From NCBI GenBank assembly GCA_964484465.1, contig CAZAFL010000004.1, positions 1 through 64,000 on the forward strand: a DNA stretch of 64,000 bases. The letters run 5' to 3'. How positions within the stretch are numbered: position 1 is the stretch's first letter; each line of letters starts with the position of its first letter. The notes below the pieces were generated by a model. It worked only from the letters and a program-made list of their open reading frames with translations, did no database searches and was not told where the DNA came from. Below, piece by piece: positions 23,849 through 32,923 of this stretch. This DNA comes from CAZAFL01 sp964484465 (lineage in GTDB: Bacteria; Bacteroidota; Ignavibacteria; UBA10030; SZUA-254). Position numbers and translations under genes: made by a program.

Positions 23849-24763
23849 CTAGGTCGGATAATGCAAATGTTTTGCTTTTTGGTACAACTTTGGGTCAAAT
23901 TGTGACAGCTTCCGTATATATCCCAGTGAAGAAAAGCGCGGGTTGAACGGCAAACCGCAGCCAGAACCAATATATCCAGGCGCACGTGTCTGTAGATTTT
24001 CCTGCCACCAGCGCTCATCGAAGAAAACATTGACACACGCTAAGTCACCCGCATCATCCGTGTAGAAAGCACCTCCCTCAACCAGTAGTGGCCAGAGATA
24101 CCGTAGACAATCCTGTATCGAAGAGACCAAATCAACATCGATGAACGCAAACGCGATCGGTTGTGTCAGTTTTTTTAGAGAATCGGAATAAAAACCCTGG
24201 ACAAAATCACACACTTCAAAGACACCATACTTCCTTATATTGCCCTGGACTTCATCGATTCTACCGGTGTACATCCCCTTTTGATAATATCCATATATGC
24301 CCGCATGCGGTGCGGTATGAACTTGCATGCTATCATCGGGAAGCCCTTCAAATGAATCACAAACGAGAAGCCGTCTTCCCACGATGTTGCATACTAACGA
24401 CAGACTCGCAGTGCTCGCGCCTTTCCAGCAACCGCATTCTACCACTGTGCCCTGGATACTCGATGGAATTGAGAGGATTTCTTTGGCTAACAATGTGTGA
24501 ACCATCGCTGTAGTTCCGGATTCAATGGATTCTACGTTACGCTGAAATTGCTTCAGTAAAGCAGCTCTGTCATTACGAGTCAGCCCGTATTCCTCGCCAT
24601 AATTCTTGCTTATGAAATCGTCAGATAGTGCCGCGTTCCAAATGTTTTCCGGGCTTAATACAGATGTGACGATAGGCATTCTCACCAGAATTCTATAAAG
24701 AGTTCTTAAGTGTGTTTTTAGAACACCAGATGAGGGGATATTGCGCACATGATTTTCAGACAT
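23849..24763 (-). CDS. TylF/MycF-type O-methyltransferase
   Basis: About 304 residues. The SAM motif is VVECGCWKGASTASL, followed by LLVCDSFEGLPDD and FAFIDVDLVSSIQDCL with the acidic metal-binding residues, and GGAFYTDDAG. The family (PF05711) methylates sugar hydroxyls with Mg2+, as in macrocin and mycinamicin synthesis; here it probably methylates a polysaccharide sugar. A promoter candidate lies upstream at 24819-24847, so this gene may start its own transcript. Confidence 0.87.
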   Translation of the reverse strand: MSENHVRNIPSSGVLKTHLRTLYRILVRMPIVTSVLSPENIWNAALSDDFISKNYGEEYGLTRNDRAALLKQFQRNVESIESGTTAMVHTLLAKEILSIPSSIQGTVVECGCWKGASTASLSLVCNIVGRRLLVCDSFEGLPDDSMQVHTAPHAGIYGYYQKGMYTGRIDEVQGNIRKYGVFEVCDFVQGFYSDSLKKLTQPIAFAFIDVDLVSSIQDCLRYLWPLLVEGGAFYTDDAGDLACVNVFFDERWWQENLQTRAPGYIGSGCGLPFNPRFSSLGYIRKLSQFDPKLYQKAKHLHYPT

Positions 24764-24818
24764 TCAAAATGGTCACTTTCTAATTACTTTTATGTTTTTA
24801 TAAAAGAAACTTACGGTA

Positions 24819-24847
24819 AAAATACACAAAAAACGGCTTAGATTCAA
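24819..24847 (-). promoter_or_regulatory. promoter candidate for the downstream polysaccharide genes
   Basis: On the minus strand TTGAAT (24842-24847), 17 bases, TATTTT (24819-24824). It lies in the 207-base gap between the GT2 gene at 24971 and the methyltransferase at 23849. Confidence 0.45.
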
Positions 24848-24911
24848 AAACCGATTTATACGATTAGTGCCACCGCGAATATTAAATTGGGTAAATATTG
24901 TGGATAACTAG

Positions 24912-24974
24912 ATGAAGCTGCTGTAAGAATGAAGGGAATATTCTTTAGCATCCACTCACAGGACCCAGCTTCAT
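24912..24974. repeat. inverted repeat at the end of a GT2 gene
   Basis: ATGAAGCTG (24912-24920) and CAGCTTCAT (24966-24974) are perfect 9-base arms separated by 45 bases, overlapping the stop codon of the GT2 gene. No U-tract follows on either strand, so a terminator role is doubtful. Confidence 0.4.
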
Positions 24975-25798
24975 TTCACATGTTTACCAGTGAGTAGCCG
25001 TGAAATTCCACCAACAAATGTACCAAAATCATAACAAATCTTAAAAACAAAATATTGGGGCATTTTATATTTAAACGCTTTGCACAGTGAAAAAAAAACA
25101 GAAAAGAAAATGAAATATTTGATCAGCCTCTCTAAATGACCAACGAATCTGTTTCCCCTTCCGAGCCAACGGGCCTGTATAAATACTTCGCTAAGCGTCT
25201 CGGGGTTTGTGTAGAAATATACTGCTCCGGGAACAAACGAGGCACGACATTTTAATTTCGTCGAAAGCGTAAGATCATCTTCGTATCCTACTTCCGTGTC
25301 GAACCCCCCTACACGTAAAAAATCCTCTCTACGAAGTGCTCTGAAAACTGTAGAGTCGACGGGATATTGATCAGCAGGCTTTCCGCTTTTTGCACCAAGT
25401 TGCTCATAGTTCCAGCAAACAGCCCACACGTTTCCGGAATTCCCCAGGAACTCATCCTTCGATCCGGTACCAATGGCCTTCCCTTCGAGAATGGGATTGA
25501 CCAGTCCCTCCAGATAATGCGGATCAAAGAACTGGTCGGCGTCCGCAAACACAAGGACATCACCTTTTGCCGCCTGAGCACCATAGTTCCTTGCTGCCCC
25601 CGGTCCCTTATGATTTTGTTCCAGAAGCTGAACCGAAAATTTTCGCACAATTTCCCGCGTATTGTCTGTGGAACCATCATCGACAACAATGACTTCAAAG
25701 TTTTCAAGAGTTTGTTTTGTTACAGTCTCAAGACACCTTTGAATGTGTCGTTGCTCATTGTAGCATGGAATAATAACTGAAGCGATCAGCCCTCGCAT
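24971..25798 (-). CDS. GT2-family glycosyltransferase
   Basis: About 275 residues. SVIIPCYNEQRHIQRCLETV, EVIVVDDGSTDNTREI and the DXD-type FADADQFFDPHYL give a GT-A fold. A hydrophobic stretch near residues 225-245 and a basic tail suggest membrane association. Transfers a sugar to a lipid-linked intermediate; specificity unknown. Lies 46 bases after the FkbM gene on the same strand. Confidence 0.88.
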   Translation of the reverse strand: MRGLIASVIIPCYNEQRHIQRCLETVTKQTLENFEVIVVDDGSTDNTREIVRKFSVQLLEQNHKGPGAARNYGAQAAKGDVLVFADADQFFDPHYLEGLVNPILEGKAIGTGSKDEFLGNSGNVWAVCWNYEQLGAKSGKPADQYPVDSTVFRALRREDFLRVGGFDTEVGYEDDLTLSTKLKCRASFVPGAVYFYTNPETLSEVFIQARWLGRGNRFVGHLERLIKYFIFFSVFFSLCKAFKYKMPQYFVFKICYDFGTFVGGISRLLTGKHVK

Positions 25799-25844
25799 AA
25801 ATTACAGGAAGTGAGATTGAGCATTAATTGTTCAATTGCTCGAT

Positions 25845-26711
25845 TTAATTAATACTGTTGTTTGTCGCGTAAATGAGGACATCCTGCATGGGAGGCAAGT
25901 TGTGTAGAAGGTATCCAGAAAACGGCTCTCCTGCAATTATAAAGGAAAAACCCTCCCGTTCCAGCTTCATTATGAAATCAGAAAAGTGCACGCTGGTATG
26001 TTTAGGGAAATGGTGATATTCTATAATTAAGCGATGTATCCATTTAAGCTTCTGATGCCGGATCAGGTCGTCGATGATTTCGCCTTCCATACCTTCGACA
26101 TCGATTTTTACCAGTTCGACTGGGCCGTCGATGTAATCGGAGAGAACTACGGTTTCAACAGGGTACGACAAGACTGATACATTTTCAAGTCGCTCCTTCA
26201 GTATCGTTTTCGTCAAAGAATCATCTTTCTCGCTCTTGTAATAAAAGTTTTTTGTTCCTTTTGTACCGGCGACCGCAAGGTTATGGATGAGAACACCGGA
26301 GAAATTGTTTTCAACATTGTGTTGCAAAACTTTAAACGTATCCTTCGCGGGTTCGAATCCCACGATCTTCGCTTTCGGGTACAGTAATTTGAAGAATATT
26401 ATTGACATTCCGATGTTACTGCCGCAGTCTATGATGAGGGGGTTCTCCGCGTCAAACCTGAAATCATACTCTCGCCGGATAAAGATTTCCTCAAAGAGAA
26501 ATCGGAAAGCATTCCAATCTACAAACTGCAGTCGCAACCCAAGAAGGTTGATAGTCGTATGCTTTGATTTAACGATCTTCCCGTACCATGCGTAGAGAAG
26601 CATCATCTTGTGATACGAGCGCAGTAATCTCCATTTTTCGCTGCGTTGAAGCCCCAAATTGGAAATTGTCACCACTTGTCTTATGTACTGATTCAGGAGA
26701 GAGCTATTCAC
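25845..26711 (-). CDS. FkbM-family methyltransferase
   Basis: About 288 residues. The SAM-binding motif LIIDCGSNIGMSIIFFK and acidic VGFEPAKDTF are followed by VELVKIDVEGMEGEIIDDL, the hallmark of FkbM methyltransferases (PF05050), which O-methylate hydroxyls of sugars and polyketides. The start is a GTG, with only a distant GAGGT upstream. It lies between the flippase and GT2 genes in the polysaccharide operon. Confidence 0.9.
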   Translation of the reverse strand: MNSSLLNQYIRQVVTISNLGLQRSEKWRLLRSYHKMMLLYAWYGKIVKSKHTTINLLGLRLQFVDWNAFRFLFEEIFIRREYDFRFDAENPLIIDCGSNIGMSIIFFKLLYPKAKIVGFEPAKDTFKVLQHNVENNFSGVLIHNLAVAGTKGTKNFYYKSEKDDSLTKTILKERLENVSVLSYPVETVVLSDYIDGPVELVKIDVEGMEGEIIDDLIRHQKLKWIHRLIIEYHHFPKHTSVHFSDFIMKLEREGFSFIIAGEPFSGYLLHNLPPMQDVLIYATNNSIN

Positions 26712-26784
26712 GATAGTTTAAAGACCTCTGCATTAATCCAAAAATTGTATTTGCAGCTTTCATTCGATTCCGGCAACCAGACTA

Positions 26785-28101
26785 CTAACCTGCGATCTTT
26801 CGGTGTATATACAAAATGATATCCCTCGTTCTTCCAACTGCAGATGCAAAACTAAACGGTACGTATTTTTTGAAAATGATTGTGCCAACAACTATCATTA
26901 TTGCCTGGACGATAACCACCCCACAGACAATGCCCTTAATGCCGTAATAATAACCCAGACCATAGTAAACACCAAGAGACAAGAGTATTGCCATAACGCT
27001 AAATAAAAGTCCGATTCCCACCTTCCCGATTCCATAGAATACACTCGAAATGACAGAAGCGAACGGGACAAAAAATCCCAGCAGAGTTAAAACCCTCAGT
27101 AACGGAATACTATCGGCGTACCTTCCACCATAAATTACACCGAACAACTCTTTGGGAAAAAATTCAAATATAAGAATTACCGGGAGGATCCCGTAAAACG
27201 AAAAACACAATGTTTTTTCAACAAGAGCAATGAGTCTTTCTCTCTCTCCTTTGCCATGCAACATAGAACTCGCCGGGAGGACAAGTGTCTGAATAACCTG
27301 TGTATATATGTCAAAGATCCGGGCAAAAGTTTTCGCAACTCCATACGACGCCACACCAGTCACGCCACCGTACGACGAAACAATGAACGTGTCAAACTGT
27401 GTCTGCACAACACTGCCTATTGTCCCCGCAATACCGTACTTCCCAAAATTGAAGATTTTCCTCCCGGCCGCAACGTCCCAACCAAGTACAGGAGCACCTA
27501 TAGGACGAACAAGGAGATAAGCAATGAGAGACGAAAGCACCGATGCAATGACTCCAATGTGAACAACAATTTTCGCATCTGTTAAGAGTCCAGTAACTCG
27601 CGCAATAATTATTAAGATTAACGAAAGCAAGTAGTACACGAAGTCTGTCCAGAACAGATTCCTGATATCAAGTCTCGCCTGGAATAACCCTCCGGCAATG
27701 AGCCTGTATACCGTGGCACCTAGCATTATGGGAAGATAGATAAAGAGCGAGCGGACATTTTCGGCATGAACCGGATCCAGAAATTGAGATATAGGCCTGC
27801 CAAACAGAATAAGAATGCCGACAATGGCAATAATAAGCCCAGTCATCGCAGTTAGCGCAGTAGAAGAGACAGACTTTGCATTCATCCCCTCGGAGACAAA
27901 CTTCAACATCGGTTGAATAGCAAAACTATACGAAAGACCGACGATCAACAGAAAGATTGTTTGGAAAAGGACATACGCCCCATACTCCTGGGCAGGAAGA
28001 GTGCGGATAACAAAAAGCATGAATGCGATACCGTACAACGCTGGTAGGGCTTTATCAGCAAATCCCCACAACCCCTTGCCTATATGCTTTCCAAATTCCA
28101 T
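26785..28101 (-). CDS. Wzx-like oligosaccharide flippase
   Basis: About 438 residues with around twelve membrane helices and no soluble domain (MATE/MOP superfamily, polysaccharide biosynthesis type). It should flip lipid-linked repeat units from the cytoplasmic to the periplasmic face. It is the first gene after a strong promoter (28283-28311) with a leader of about 175 bases, in which I found no JUMPstart/ops-like element. A second, different flippase is at 56172. Confidence 0.88.
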   Translation of the reverse strand: MEFGKHIGKGLWGFADKALPALYGIAFMLFVIRTLPAQEYGAYVLFQTIFLLIVGLSYSFAIQPMLKFVSEGMNAKSVSSTALTAMTGLIIAIVGILILFGRPISQFLDPVHAENVRSLFIYLPIMLGATVYRLIAGGLFQARLDIRNLFWTDFVYYLLSLILIIIARVTGLLTDAKIVVHIGVIASVLSSLIAYLLVRPIGAPVLGWDVAAGRKIFNFGKYGIAGTIGSVVQTQFDTFIVSSYGGVTGVASYGVAKTFARIFDIYTQVIQTLVLPASSMLHGKGERERLIALVEKTLCFSFYGILPVILIFEFFPKELFGVIYGGRYADSIPLLRVLTLLGFFVPFASVISSVFYGIGKVGIGLLFSVMAILLSLGVYYGLGYYYGIKGIVCGVVIVQAIMIVVGTIIFKKYVPFSFASAVGRTRDIILYIHRKIAG

Positions 28102-28282
28102 TAATCTCTGAGGTTTAAGAATTGAACAACGATTATATGTGGAACCATCGACGACCGGACCTTCTACAGAGGGGAAAAAAAGTCGTAAGAGTAATAAATC
28201 GGAAGGGAGAGAACTCTATGCCCCACGGTTTTTTTTGCTATTCGAGCCAAGATATCACTAATCATAAAATAAAATCGGAAAA

Positions 28283-28311
28283 ATTATAGAAAAAATAAAG
28301 CTCAAATCCAA
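28283..28311 (-). promoter_or_regulatory. strong promoter of the flippase operon
   Basis: On the minus strand TTGGAT (28306-28311), 17 bases, TATAAT (28283-28288), an exact -10. It starts just after the terminator of the preceding gene, so the flippase operon is an independent transcript. Confidence 0.7.
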
Positions 28312-28321
28312 GTAAAAGCGA

Positions 28322-28351
28322 AACGCCTCACACCATGCAGAATGAGGCGTT
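28322..28351 (-). terminator. hairpin terminator after the T9SS propeller gene
   Basis: AACGCCTCA and TGAGGCGTT form a perfect 9-base stem with a 12-base loop, followed on the minus strand by TTCGCTTTTACTT. It is 40 bases beyond the stop codon at 28391. Confidence 0.65.
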
Positions 28352-28390
28352 CATCAAGGAACAGCCAGCGACCACAACCTATCGTGCGAA

Positions 28391-29761
28391 CTATTTAGCC
28401 AGTACCAATTTCATCGTAGCCGAATACTCCGGTGCAACCATTCTGCAAAAGTAGACTCCGCTCGCAGCATTAGCCGCATGCCAGATGATGGAATGATGAC
28501 CTGAGAATTGTCGCTCGTTGACCAACGTCGTTATCTCTTGTCCCAATTCGTTGAAGATTTTCACCAGCACTTCCGCTTCAAACGGTACATCATAATCTAT
28601 CTTTGTGTCTGGGTTGAAGGGGTTCGGGTGACTTGGAAAGAGCTTGAATTTTTCCGGCACATCAGCAGGCGCACTTTTTACTTCCAGCGAAGTTAACTCA
28701 CTCGTCGCATAACCTATCTGCCATAAGTAATTGCTGTAATCCGTCCCGCCGTACCAGTAATAGAATTTGTTATGCAGAAACATCAATTTTCCTCCACTCA
28801 ATTGCGTAGCGTCCCACTGGTACGAATTCCCCCGGCGTATAACGGGATTATTTACATATTTGGTCCAAACGCGTCCGTCGCTCGACACAGCAATCCCGAG
28901 AGCCGCTTCGCTGGTTGTAGTATTGGCACCGCCAAATATCATATAAAATGTCCCATCCTTATTGACGGCGCCGCCAACTCCCATTGTGTGGACATCCTCC
29001 CAGCTTCCGGGGGCGCCGTGCGTCAATATCGGGTTGCCGGCGTACTTTGTCCAGTGTATCCCGTCGGTCGAAGTCGCCAGCCCTACGCCCCCTTCAGAGC
29101 CATTGCTTCCGGAGTAGAACATATAATATTGTGAATCGGTCACCACAATGTGCGGATACGCAGAGCAGAGTGAGTCCCACGAGCCAGACGGTCCAAGGTC
29201 GAGGACCGGGTTGTAGAGCGACTTCTGCCAGCGGATTCCATCGAGTGAGACCGCCAATCCCACTCGAATACCCGAGGAAGAATGTCCTGAATAATACATC
29301 ATGTATTCCGAGCCATTGTATAAGACTTCGTTGGATTCTATAGCTAAATCGTCGAAGTCTCCCGCATAGCCTATATGCAGGACGGGATTGCGCACATTCA
29401 TATACCAAGTATCACCGTCGAGTGACATGGCACCTGAAATACTGTTGGTCGTACCGTACCCAAACGGGTGCGAAGTAAACCACATCCGGTAGACATTTTT
29501 TTGTGAGTCAAAGCAAACACTCGGCTCAAGAGCATATTTCAGGGCTGACGGATCATTGACATCACCAGACCATGCAGGTATCGCAGGGTTACCAGCGTAC
29601 TTTGTCCAGTTGTATTGACCAAGAACTGGTGATAAGAGCGACATCATCAAAAGCAAGGTACTCAACACACGCTTTCGCATGAGGAGTATAAATGTTTTTG
29701 CATTTCCACACGGTATTCGAAAGCTGCACGTTGCATCCTGGCCTGTTTTTCCGGAACGCAA
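28391..29761 (-). CDS. T9SS cargo with GH43/GH130-like five-bladed propeller
   Basis: About 456 residues. After a signal sequence (VLSTLLLMMSLLSPVLGQ) come repeated blades with YYMFYSG, GLAVSLDGIRW, GLATSTDGIHWTKYAGNPIL and FYMIFGG, typical of glycosidase-like propellers (GH43/GH32/GH130 clan and non-catalytic relatives). No catalytic acids can be assigned, so enzyme activity is uncertain. The last 80 residues are a type A T9SS domain (SHPNPFNPDTKIDYDVP, AASGVYFCRM). The frame starts with TTG at 29761 after a strong GGAGG, but this puts 27 extra residues before the signal sequence; an ATG at 29680 fits the signal peptide but has no ribosome binding site. Confidence 0.83.
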   Translation of the reverse strand: MRSGKTGQDATCSFRIPCGNAKTFILLMRKRVLSTLLLMMSLLSPVLGQYNWTKYAGNPAIPAWSGDVNDPSALKYALEPSVCFDSQKNVYRMWFTSHPFGYGTTNSISGAMSLDGDTWYMNVRNPVLHIGYAGDFDDLAIESNEVLYNGSEYMMYYSGHSSSGIRVGLAVSLDGIRWQKSLYNPVLDLGPSGSWDSLCSAYPHIVVTDSQYYMFYSGSNGSEGGVGLATSTDGIHWTKYAGNPILTHGAPGSWEDVHTMGVGGAVNKDGTFYMIFGGANTTTSEAALGIAVSSDGRVWTKYVNNPVIRRGNSYQWDATQLSGGKLMFLHNKFYYWYGGTDYSNYLWQIGYATSELTSLEVKSAPADVPEKFKLFPSHPNPFNPDTKIDYDVPFEAEVLVKIFNELGQEITTLVNERQFSGHHSIIWHAANAASGVYFCRMVAPEYSATMKLVLAK

Positions 29762-29805
29762 ATAAACCTCCAGATTTCAGGGGTTAATCATCTTAACAGC
29801 ACGAA

Positions 29806-31896
29806 TCATTTGATGAACACCATTTTTCGCACCTCACTGAACGTTTGCTGCGGATTATTCACGTCCGCCGCGTCCAGACGATAGAGGTAAATCCCGCTTC
29901 CAACGGTTGCAACCCACGTTTTAGCATGATACCCTGCATCCTGAATTCCTTCGGACAACTTCGCTATTTGTTGTCCGAGCATGTTGAAGACCGTTAGAGT
30001 AACCCGGCTCCTCTTCGGTAACCCATATTCTATCGTCGTCGCGGGATTAAACGGATTCGGATAATTTTGCTTCAAAACAAAATCTCCAGGGATCGGTGAC
30101 TTCGAATCATGGACGCTGGTAATTTGTACCCCACCAGCAGTCAGTGAAGCAGCACTCTCATTATCTGACGAATCAACCGCTGTAACGCCATAGAAATACG
30201 TTGAACCTGGTGTAACGAGGGAATCGTAGTAGGCTGTTCCCCTTGTCACTGCGATTTTAATGGATGGCGTAATAACAAACGCAGGCGACGAAGAACGATA
30301 AACTCGATACTCTTTCAAATCGGGAGCGCTAACACTTCCCCAAGAGAGGTAGACAGTCAAGTTCTGGCTCTCAAGCTTTGCTTTGATATTCTGCGGAGGT
30401 GGCGGGAAAAAATTGTCATATGAAAAACCGCTGTCCGGAGATGAGAAAAAGAATTCACCATTTGATAGGTGAGACGCAACACGAAAAACAGTCCATTGAA
30501 TTCCCGCTTGCGTCGCATTGTGTAGAGTCGGCGCAACATACGCATACCGATCAAACAGAACAGCAGGCACCGAGACAATGTAATCCCAAAGCTCGCCATC
30601 CAATGTAACATATCGATGCTTGTTATCACCAAAGCCGCCTGCCGTCATTTTACTGCTTTGAACAGACTGTAAAACCGCCATATCGTCTACTCTTCGCCAG
30701 ACACTATAGTCATTAACCCGGGGTGAAGCAGTTGCGCTATCATAGAGACTTGGATACCAAATCACACGGACTTGTTTACCCTGATCACCGGGGATATCAG
30801 CTATCGAATTGATGGTTGGTGCAGCACCCAATGCAAAGCCTTGACCATCAAGCAGAACAATTGCAGGCGCAATACCGAAATTTGTCGCATTGATTAATAA
30901 ACTGCCGGTATCCTCTCCTACCTGACTCGGCTCATAAGAAACAGACAGTGAATGGTTTGAAACGGGTAGTAAAACGAACGGCGTTGTATTGACAGAGAAA
31001 TGGTTGTTCGATATCGCAATACTATCAATATAAAGAGTATCTTTGAACGACGTATTGGAGACAATTAGATCGCGAGAGACCGCATCGCCGATTTTGACCA
31101 GACCATAACTTATGGTATTATCAGAGGTCCGAAGGGTTGTTGCGCCAAAGTTGTGCGGGTCCAGAGCAACCTTAGAGATTCTTATTTCATCAAGTATGCC
31201 GGGGAAATCTCTAACACCGCTCCCCCCAACCGCTCTACCAGTCCTTTCTGTCCCAATGTAGAAATAATCTGTATTGGAATACTGGACGGTATCCGCAAAT
31301 GTTCCACTGTCAGCCTGAACGCCATCTATATACAACTTTGTCCTTACAGTACTGGTCGAATCTGCTTTATAGACAACAGCAATATGATAGAAATGATGTG
31401 ATTGGGAAATCATGGCATTTCGAATTGAATGACTTCCTGATGGATTGATACGATAGTCGTAAATCAATGAGCCATAGTTAATGCAACCCAGACCATATCC
31501 TCCTCCGTCAGGATAAGGACCATAGCACGAAAGCAGCGTTGCCGCACCAACGTCAGGGAAAGGCACAGAACCAAAATACAATGTATCGAATGATGCCCAT
31601 GCTTCGATTGTAAATTCTTTTCGGGTCTTCAAAGAAGCGGACAGCGGCAGTGACACATAAGAAGTTAGGCCGTCGAAGTGCAATCCATCACCGAACTTTC
31701 CCTCCACCCATGTCGCATTGTGGATGACTCCATCGTTATGGTATGGTGACGCATCGTGGAGCACACTTCCACTGCCCTCATCAAAATGCCAGAGGGCAAC
31801 GGTATTCGAATCAACATCCGTGGTTTTAAACCCCTGTGAAAAAAGCGTTATTGGAAGAACAAGCAACACTGATAGAATGGCATATGAAGTTTTCAT
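29806..31896 (-). CDS. T9SS cargo with LamG-like domain and Fn3
   Basis: About 696 residues with a signal peptide (MKTSYAILSVLLVLPITLFSQG). Residues about 28-245 are a LamG/concanavalin-like lectin fold (VALWHFDEGSGSVLHDASPYHNDG, LHFDGLTSYVSLP, FTIEAWASF). An Ig-like segment with SVSYEPSQVGEDTGSLLI follows, then a fibronectin type III domain (VYLSWGSVSAPDLKEYRVYRSS). The C-terminal 85 residues are a type A T9SS domain (NYPNPFNPATTIEYGLP). It probably binds carbohydrate at the cell surface. GGAGGT lies four bases before the ATG at 31896, which I prefer to an earlier in-frame start at 31947. Confidence 0.87.
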   Translation of the reverse strand: MKTSYAILSVLLVLPITLFSQGFKTTDVDSNTVALWHFDEGSGSVLHDASPYHNDGVIHNATWVEGKFGDGLHFDGLTSYVSLPLSASLKTRKEFTIEAWASFDTLYFGSVPFPDVGAATLLSCYGPYPDGGGYGLGCINYGSLIYDYRINPSGSHSIRNAMISQSHHFYHIAVVYKADSTSTVRTKLYIDGVQADSGTFADTVQYSNTDYFYIGTERTGRAVGGSGVRDFPGILDEIRISKVALDPHNFGATTLRTSDNTISYGLVKIGDAVSRDLIVSNTSFKDTLYIDSIAISNNHFSVNTTPFVLLPVSNHSLSVSYEPSQVGEDTGSLLINATNFGIAPAIVLLDGQGFALGAAPTINSIADIPGDQGKQVRVIWYPSLYDSATASPRVNDYSVWRRVDDMAVLQSVQSSKMTAGGFGDNKHRYVTLDGELWDYIVSVPAVLFDRYAYVAPTLHNATQAGIQWTVFRVASHLSNGEFFFSSPDSGFSYDNFFPPPPQNIKAKLESQNLTVYLSWGSVSAPDLKEYRVYRSSSPAFVITPSIKIAVTRGTAYYDSLVTPGSTYFYGVTAVDSSDNESAASLTAGGVQITSVHDSKSPIPGDFVLKQNYPNPFNPATTIEYGLPKRSRVTLTVFNMLGQQIAKLSEGIQDAGYHAKTWVATVGSGIYLYRLDAADVNNPQQTFSEVRKMVFIK

Positions 31897-31947
31897 GATG
31901 ACCTCCAATGGTATATGCAAAGGACTTCCCCCCCGATTGATGGACAA

Positions 31948-31976
31948 ATTCTACAAAATTAGTATGACAAAATCAA
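31948..31976 (-). promoter_or_regulatory. promoter of the LamG T9SS gene
   Basis: On the minus strand TTGATT (31971-31976), 17 bases, TAGAAT (31948-31953), about 50 bases before the start codon at 31896. Confidence 0.6.
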
Positions 31977-31990
31977 ATCGTTGCGTAGTA

Positions 31991-32923
31991 TTATGCACGT
32001 TTTTCTGGTCCGAAAATATTAACAAACCCCTTCAAAAGCGCCGAAATGATGCCCCAATTCCCCTTTACCAATTCCTTCAGAACAAATACTACTGTTGCAC
32101 CTCCAATACACCATGGAATCGTTATCCAGTGATACCATCGTGCGTATCGTTTAAAAATGAGAAAATTGTGCTCTACCTTCAGCCTCGTCTTTAACGGCGT
32201 CAAGCCTCCGCCGCTGAATGCCGAGACCTTGTGCCACAACTTCGCCTGAGGAACATAGACCAGCCGATACCCGGCGCGCGAAGCGCGAATGGAATAATCG
32301 GCATCCTCCGAGTACATGGGCGAAAACGCAAGGTCGAGTAAACCGATATGCTCAATCACTTCACGCCTGATAAGCATCGCACAGCCTGTAATATATTCCG
32401 TATCTCCCATTCGGTCGTATTGTCCATGGTCGGCTTCCCTTATCCCGCGATGCGAAATAATTCCGGTAAAATAATTGATTTTACCACCCGCATACCAGAA
32501 TCTGTCCGGTTCGGACTGGTAATAGATCTTCGGCGCGAGTATACCGATTTTTTTGTCGGATACTGCAACTTTCATCAACTCATTGAGAAGGTCCTTCTCT
32601 ATAACAATATCATTGTTCAAGAGGAAGAGCCACTCGGCGCCATGCTCAAGCCCGTAGCGCAAACCGACATTGTATCCTTCCATCACGCCGACATTTTTCC
32701 CAATTTCCGCTAGTTCCACACTCGGAAAACGCGAACGGACCATCAGCTGACTTCCATCCGTCGACCCGTTGTCAACTACAACAGTTTTGAAATTGGGGTA
32801 GGTCATGCGTTTTGCAGTCTCCAACGCTTCAACAAGCACATCGCGCCCGTTGAGGTTGAGAATAATATTATACACAAGCGGATTCAGTGGGCTTCCGTCA
32901 GAAGCAGCCTGGTTGGTTTTCAA
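31991..32923 (-). CDS. GT2-family rhamnosyltransferase-like glycosyltransferase
   Basis: About 310 residues. NIILNLNGRDVLVEALETA, VVVDNGSTDGSQLMV, EWLFLLNNDIVIEKDLL and YSEDADYSIRASRAGYR match the WbbL/rhamnosyltransferase branch of GT2. A hydrophobic segment near 265-290 may anchor it. Its start overlaps the stop of the methyltransferase gene by four bases. It is the last gene of the operon that starts near 39141. Confidence 0.88.
   Translation of the reverse strand: MKTNQAASDGSPLNPLVYNIILNLNGRDVLVEALETAKRMTYPNFKTVVVDNGSTDGSQLMVRSRFPSVELAEIGKNVGVMEGYNVGLRYGLEHGAEWLFLLNNDIVIEKDLLNELMKVAVSDKKIGILAPKIYYQSEPDRFWYAGGKINYFTGIISHRGIREADHGQYDRMGDTEYITGCAMLIRREVIEHIGLLDLAFSPMYSEDADYSIRASRAGYRLVYVPQAKLWHKVSAFSGGGLTPLKTRLKVEHNFLIFKRYARWYHWITIPWCIGGATVVFVLKELVKGNWGIISALLKGFVNIFGPEKRA

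Noticed and set aside
24912..24974. Hairpin as a rho-independent terminator
   Set aside because: The loop is 45 bases and no U-tract follows on either strand.
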